From positions 16,179,107-16,243,106 of the forward strand of contig CM053328.1 in NCBI GenBank assembly GCA_028583605.1: a stretch of DNA of 64,000 nucleotides, read 5' to 3'. The notes under the pieces are model-generated. The model saw nothing but the letters and a program-made list of their open reading frames with translations, was not told the origin of the DNA and searched no databases. Position 1 is the stretch's first letter, and each line of letters begins with the position of its first letter. Positions 58,864-64,000 of the stretch are shown here, one piece after another. Source of the stretch: Dastarcus helophoroides. Its lineage: Eukaryota > Arthropoda > Insecta > Coleoptera > Bothrideridae. A program made the translations under genes and the position numbers.

Positions 58864-60410
58864 TACTTTTCTACAAAGAAATAATAACAAAACTTTGCTC
58901 AAATTGTTCATTTATATGAACTTACTTATTTTGTCCCTATGTATTTCTTGAGGTGTACTCCAGTTAAAACAATCTCAGCCTAGCTTTCTTCAATACAACT
59001 TTTTTGAAAATATTTTTGGGTAAATAAACAAATTGACTATTTTTTAAATTTTACATCATTTGGAAGTTCGTTTAAATAAAAACCGATTTTATAATTCTTT
59101 TATCACTATTGCTTTCTTGGACAGTTTATTTGGCTGTATAGATAGATAGATTAAACATGTCATACTTTGTACTTCGAAACGATAACGATTTAAAAATGTT
59201 GGGAAGTTGATCTAGGCCAATAAATGATTTTTAGAATCTTTTCGTTGCCTGTTTTAAATTTATTAACAAATCATTTAGACCATAGGATGGTGCCCTCCAA
59301 CTCCTATCACTATTTTTGGTTTCAAAAATTATTTTAAGGAAAAAAGTTTAGTAATGATTATTTTCAATTTTGGGTTTCCTTTAATTGCCTTAGGCAAATA
59401 ATTATTTATTTATCGTATGGCTATTAGACTCATTAAAAAGAATTTTAAAAATATGTAAAACATAACAAGAATATAGTTTCAGCAAAACATAGATTATAAA
59501 ATAGTATAAAAACACATTTTAAAGGAGTTACAGATGAACATCTAGTTTATTTATGTATTCTATCGACTCCGGAATCGCCAGCAGGAAGTCTTCTGTTCTA
59601 CCATTACATGACCATATGGTATATTCTTCTGTGATATGTTTAATGGTTTTCATTTATCCGCAATCACAGAGAGAAGATGGTTGCTTGCCCCATTTATGTA
59701 AAGAGTATGCACATCTGCCATGTTGGGTCCTGATTCTGTTATGCGTGGACCATATTTTACGTGTAAATCGAAGCCTGGTTGCTTGTGATTGATGCACGGT
59801 ATATTATTGTTTTGTTGTGCATTCAATTCTTGACTTCATGCGTTAGTAAATTTGAACTCATCTTCCACTACCACTCTTGCTGTTTTTGTTGCTGGTCATC
59901 TAGACCGAAGTCAGTTTTGGTTGGCAACCTTAATATCCTGATGGATGAGTAAAATTCTGTTGTCCCCGATCTTTTCGTACTCGTTCGTACTCGTTCGTTC
60001 GTAAGAGAATTTATTTGTCTCAGTTGAGAAGGTGGAATGAGGCTTAGGACTGGAAGCCAAACTGGAGCGGATTCAGCAGTACAAAAACAAGACCCAGCGC
60101 AGAGGAGCGCAGAATGGAATCCGATGCTCCCCAAGTTAAGCCGCACAGCTTCTAAATTATGTTATTACTTGTTTATAATTTTTCAACAATTCTCGATATA
60201 TGCTCTCTGAAAGGATAGTGTTCTATCAAGGATAATGCCTAGATATTTAGGTGTTTTATTGTGGGTAAGTAGGGTGTTTTCAAATTGTATGTTGAGTTCT
60301 CTTCTGGCGAGTTTCTTATTTAGGTGAAAGCAGGTAATCTATGTTTTGGTAGCATTAGGAGCCTCCACTTGCAAAAATATTTTCCCATTGCTTTCATATC
60401 TGTCGTTAGG

Positions 60411-60500
60411 GCAGGGGTTCTTAAAGTTTTTCTTAGGCGGGCCAATTTAATATTACCGAAATTTTTGGTGGGCCAAAAAAAAAGGAATAAAATCAAAACA
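60411..60500. mobile_element. hAT-like MITE end inside the LINE
   Basis: CAGGGGTTCTTAAAGTTTTT at 60411, followed by GGCGGGCCAATTT and GGTGGGCCAAAA, is a typical hAT non-autonomous left end. I could not find the matching right end, which may lie before 60600 or be lost. Confidence 0.5.
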
Positions 60501-61732
60501 ATAACAACGATTTTTTTGTTTTAAATATATTTAACTATTTCTTTTTTTTTTATTAGCATACTAAATTTAAGATAAATATAAATCTTTAATTATATATTAA
60601 ATAAACAAAAAAATAACTGATTTCCATTTTATTATATAATAATATACATCTGCCTGCATATCATCGATATGATGGAGTGGGGCAAGGACCGATCCCTGTC
60701 GTATCCCGTTCTTTAGTTTCCTTGAGGAGCTGATGTCGGATCCCAGAACTCGGTCGTTTATCATGTTATCTATCAATCGGGTTGTTAGTTTCCAGGGGAT
60801 TACACATAGGAGCTTGTATATCATGTCTTCTCTCAACACTGTATCTAGGCCGCCGTTAATTCGATAAATACAGTTAAAGTTTTTAGTTTTCTTTGAAATC
60901 CTGCCTCGATATGGGTCGTGAGTGATAAGACTTAATCTGTACAGCTTCGTTTAGGCCGAAAGCCTGCTTGTTTGACCGGAATCACTTCAAGTATTCTTGT
61001 GCTAATTCTGTTATAAATAAGCCGTTCTTGTAACTTCTAGGTAACAGACAGCAAAGCTATTGGTCTGTAACTCTTGAAGAAATTAGCTAGTTTGCTTGGT
61101 GTTAATATGATGATTATCTTCGATCGTTTGAGTTCTTTTGGGATATTGCCAGTTTGTATGATATCTGTGAAGAGATGAGCCATTCAGAGTTCTGCGTACT
61201 TGTCACAGTTTATTAAAAATTCAAGGCTGATATTGTCAAACACTGGAGCTTTTCCCGGCTTGACATCTTTAAGGGCATTCGAAACTTCTTCGCAAGTGTA
61301 AGGGCAAGAATGTTCTGTTTCTGTGGCTTGGCCTTTTAGGGTTTTAAGAAAGTTCTCGTTTAATCTCAACTGTGTGTTCTTTATCCTTAAGTGCTCTGGA
61401 TGTCGCTACTAGATGTGAAGCGACTGCATTTGGATTGACAGTTATATTTGGTCTTTGTGTGGGGGCTTCGCTTCCTACTTTCCTTAGTAGTGCCTACGCT
61501 TGTCTGCTTGATGTTTCTGTCCACTTTTTCCTCCTCGCCTCATCTAGACTATGAAGTTGCTCGTCTGCTATTTCCTGATCACCGGTTTCAAGAAAATGTT
61601 GGTACGACTCGTCACTATTTTCTGACCATCCTGGAATATATTCTTTACGGTAGTTTCTTGGTATACACTTTTTAGCACTACTTATTACGGCGCCAACGAA
61701 TCTGTTGTAGTTTTTACTGGTAGGAGGTCATA

Positions 61733-61935
61733 ATTTTGATGGAACGGACTGGTCCTTGCTTATCTTCAAATTGAAAAACAAATCTTGTTCCCTATCATTT
61801 TCAGAGAGATGATAGCTTGGCTGTCGAAACGCGTTAGAACAAACTTTATTGTGTTTTTTAATCTTTCTTGGTTTCAGGGAACAAGTTTTATATTTCAATT
61901 TTTGACGATAACCAAGGACCGTTCCACCAAAAAAA
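61733..61935 (+). mobile_element. Palindromic repeat family, copy H (both termini, left arm internally deleted)
   Basis: Both tips are present: GATGGAACGGACTGGTCC at the left and GGACCGTTCCACC plus an A run at the right. The left arm jumps from AAATCTTGTTCCCT straight to the centre CATTTTCAGAGAG, while the right arm is intact (GATAGCTTGGCTGTCGAAAC onward). No clear TSD. It sits within the Jockey-like LINE. Confidence 0.85.
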
Positions 61936-62799
61936 TCCTATTTTTATGACAATATTATGGATTTCGTCATCAGTGGACGTATAGACAATTGTGTTTTCTA
62001 TGTCTTGTTTAACGTACGTTGATACGCCATATGATGATAACACGTCGTTCTTATTATATCACAGCCCAGTATTTTTCCTCTTTTTCATAGTTGCTCTTTC
62101 ATTTCACAATGAGTTTCCTGTATAGCGATTAGGTCAATGTTATCATTTTTTAGAAATTTTGATAGATACTGGTTTTCTGAATAAGTTATACCTTCTATAT
62201 ATAAGTGACAAATTCGAACACAGGGTCCGAGTTTTCTAGTCAACAGGTCCTGAGAAGGAGCGTTACTTTGTGTGTTAGCATATCTGCTTTTGGAGGTAGA
62301 GTAAAATGTGAAGTGTCTCTTTTGGTCAGAAAATGCTAAGATTATATGACTGCCAGTTTTTGCTAGTGCACGTGTAGTATTCTGCTACGGATGCGAACTA
62401 GCTTTACACCCTTTAGGCAAATAAAAAGCTGAATATTGTCACCACCTTTGCTCTATTTACAAAGTTTTTTAATTATAAAAGAGTAGACAGTTTTGTTATT
62501 AGATTTTCTGCTTTTCTAATACCATTTTTAAATACATTTCCAAGTAATTACTTTCAATATTTACTTTTATTAGAAAATATCTTGAGTAGGTAAACCTATC
62601 TAGAAATATTTTCAGTGGCCTTTTAAATAGAGAAGCTGGTCGAAAAAAAAAAAACATCAAATACGCTACAGAAAAAATTTATTCTTTTATCTTGCAGAAT
62701 AAACTCCTGCTTTACTTTATTTAATATTAAAGAAAATTCTTCTGCTTTAATTAGAAAATTAATCAGTTATACCATCATAAAATTTTTGTTGACTAGAAA

Positions 62800-64000
62800 T
62801 ATATTGAACTATCACCTCTAAGAGAGTAGAATTTCTAACAAAATCCTTAATCCATTTTATGGCGAAAAACTGCGTTTGGTAGAGGCACTGGTGGCAGCAG
62901 TAGTAAGAGATAACAACAACTTAGGAATTTCTGGAGAAGCTTAATCCAGTCTACATTTTGGTACAGATTTTCAGAGGCTAGCTTGCCACTAAAATTAGTC
63001 TTATTTCTATTTACACTTCAAATTTGGAAAACAGAAATAATTAGGATAATTATAAACTCTATTTCTATTTCATAAATTCTTTTTCTTTGAAAACAGAAGG
63101 CATGACGAACAAAATAAAAAATATTTTGTGTTTCACATTTTTGATAGTTTTGGCACTGAAAATGTCTAATATGTTTATTCGGTTTTATTAAATTTGGTGT
63201 TAGGGGAGTTGGTCTACCCTTTGAAATAAAAACACTTTTTTCTTCAAAATTTAGTTTTAAATCCATTCTTCACTACCATAATACAGCCCCTTAAACTGCT
63301 AAATGTAGCCTGAAGTGGCGCTAACTGCACTTTTAGCTTATACCTTATCTGTACACAGCTTACTCCCGCATTGGATTAAATTAATTATTTTTTTTTTGTG
63401 TACGCTATAAAGTGGCACTCTTTTACAAATAATCAGTTAATAAATATTTAATAGATATTATTTAAAACTTTTGCACCAAAATTGGTCTCATAAACAGCTT
63501 CTGAAGAACAGATACCACAAATTCATATCATAAGTCACGTTTAGCCAGTGCAAACATATTTGCTACTAGATTTCAATGAAAGACTGTAATGTGGTGTTTC
63601 GATAGCTTATTATATAGTGTATTCGAAACGATATACAGTTTCGACGGCTGGCATTAATCAACGAAAGCATTGTTTTGCACAATAAATGAATATTGTTCAT
63701 AGACGTCGCATGACACATTTATTTATTTATTCGTGGTTTATTCAAATTTTAAATGTTTTTTAGGTAATGGTTTTAACTTTTTCTTAACAAGTTGGAGTTG
63801 TTCAAAAACCAGCAAAAAGAGCAATTGTGGCAAAATATTAATTTTCCAAATAGGCTACATTTTGATTTTTTCTAATAAATAATAAGTAAAGAATATTTTT
63901 GTAACCTACTTACTCTCTTGGAAATAATTTTATATTTTACGAACGACTACCTAGACGCCATTTCCAATTTTTCATATTTGCCTATGCTGCTCCAATATTT
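62800..64000. other. AT-rich terminal stretch, nothing recognised
   Basis: No motif-bearing ORF, terminal repeat or RNA gene. A minus-strand frame at 63266-63018 shows no domain. Confidence 0.4.

Larger units (their letters stand above)
59540..62350 (-). pseudogene. Jockey-like LINE (endonuclease plus RT), interrupted
   Basis: Minus-strand text in order: RICHLYIEGITYSENQYLSK and DNIDLIAIQETH near 62215-62110 (endonuclease, catalytic Glu kept); EVSNALKDVKPGKAP near 61270 (RT start); PWKLTTRLIDNMINDRVLGS and KNGIRQGSVLAPL near 60800-60690; GKYFCKWRLL near 60380; ARRELNIQFENTLLTHNKTP and YLGIILDRTLSFREHI near 60310-60220; LPVLSLIPPSQLRQINSL near 60040; and the C-terminal HGRCAYSLYKWG-like block near 59700. 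The RT part between GSVLAPL and the thumb, including YADD, is missing and replaced by AT-rich DNA and a hAT-like end. Palindromic copy H lies inside. Many stops and frameshifts. Confidence 0.82.
50280..62800 (-). repeat. Degenerate ~95-bp array, right half (inverted orientation)
   Basis: The same units as at 43.2-49.6 kb appear reverse-complemented: GTCACTATTTCTTTCTT, AAGTTTATTTGGGTTTAT, TTTGTACTTCA and AAGTAAATAAACGATTTTAGAAT. Clear stretches are 50510-50760, 52440-53780, 55020-55730, 56070-57450, 58870-59280 and, weakly, 62440-62660. Insertions: a Penelope-like element, a long-TIR element, LTR 5, a DDE transposon and a Jockey-like LINE. Confidence 0.72.

Noticed and set aside
1..64000. tRNA or rRNA genes
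   Set aside because: I found no paired A-box and B-box promoter motifs with cloverleaf potential and no rRNA-like segment by eye; a tRNAscan-SE run would be the decisive test.

Overview
This window is eukaryotic, AT-rich and packed with repeats. The mix of mobile elements points to an arthropod, most probably an insect: Tigger/pogo, Tc1/mariner-type, piggyBac-like and hAT-like DNA elements; RTE-like, Jockey-like and CR1-like LINEs; Penelope-like elements; a family of solo LTRs; and an interstitial (CCTAA)n tract of the TTAGG type. I cannot name the species. I find no intact protein-coding gene. Every recognisable coding stretch is a damaged transposon gene, apart from one faint remnant of a repetitive arthropod protein family near 36 kb. 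The window reads as an intergenic or intronic region.

Layout. 0-1.1 kb: tail of a LINE with RNase H. 2.4-6.7 kb: a GC-richer island, a ~235-bp tandem repeat and a long A-rich degenerate array. 7.4-8.9 kb: an element with ~475-bp inverted repeats. 8.9-12.9 kb: a dead Tigger-like transposon split by a Penelope-like insertion and a LINE fragment. 13.2-14.0 kb: a piggyBac-like MITE inside a hAT-like MITE. 14.7-15.8 kb: a solo LTR carrying another insertion. 15.8-28.3 kb: degenerate ~160-bp arrays, GC-richer islands and an RTE-like LINE at 21.9-24.7 kb. 29.2-32.6 kb: a long-TIR element holding a LINE that itself holds a palindromic repeat. 36.7-42.6 kb: a degenerate 150-180-bp array with three solo LTRs. 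43.2-62.8 kb: a degenerate ~95-bp array whose unit orientation flips across a single-copy spacer at 49.6-50.1 kb, studded with later insertions.

The elements can be ordered in time by nesting, and target-site duplications (TSDs) confirm many insertions. The most unusual item is a family of about eight palindromic repeats. Two copies have 12-bp TSDs and one has a 10-bp TSD. The arms are asymmetric, with a hairpin followed by GAAAC. The Penelope-like copy at 10.5 kb has the same unequal inverted-arm architecture, so the palindromes may be non-autonomous Penelope-type retroposons. Also notable are a CR1-like LINE that runs through a 10-bp stem-loop straight into a telomere-like (CCTAA)n tail, and a 1.4-kb DDE transposon with near-perfect TIRs whose transposase frame is broken only by stop codons.

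All calls come from reading the sequence. Family names rest on motif recall, not on database searches.
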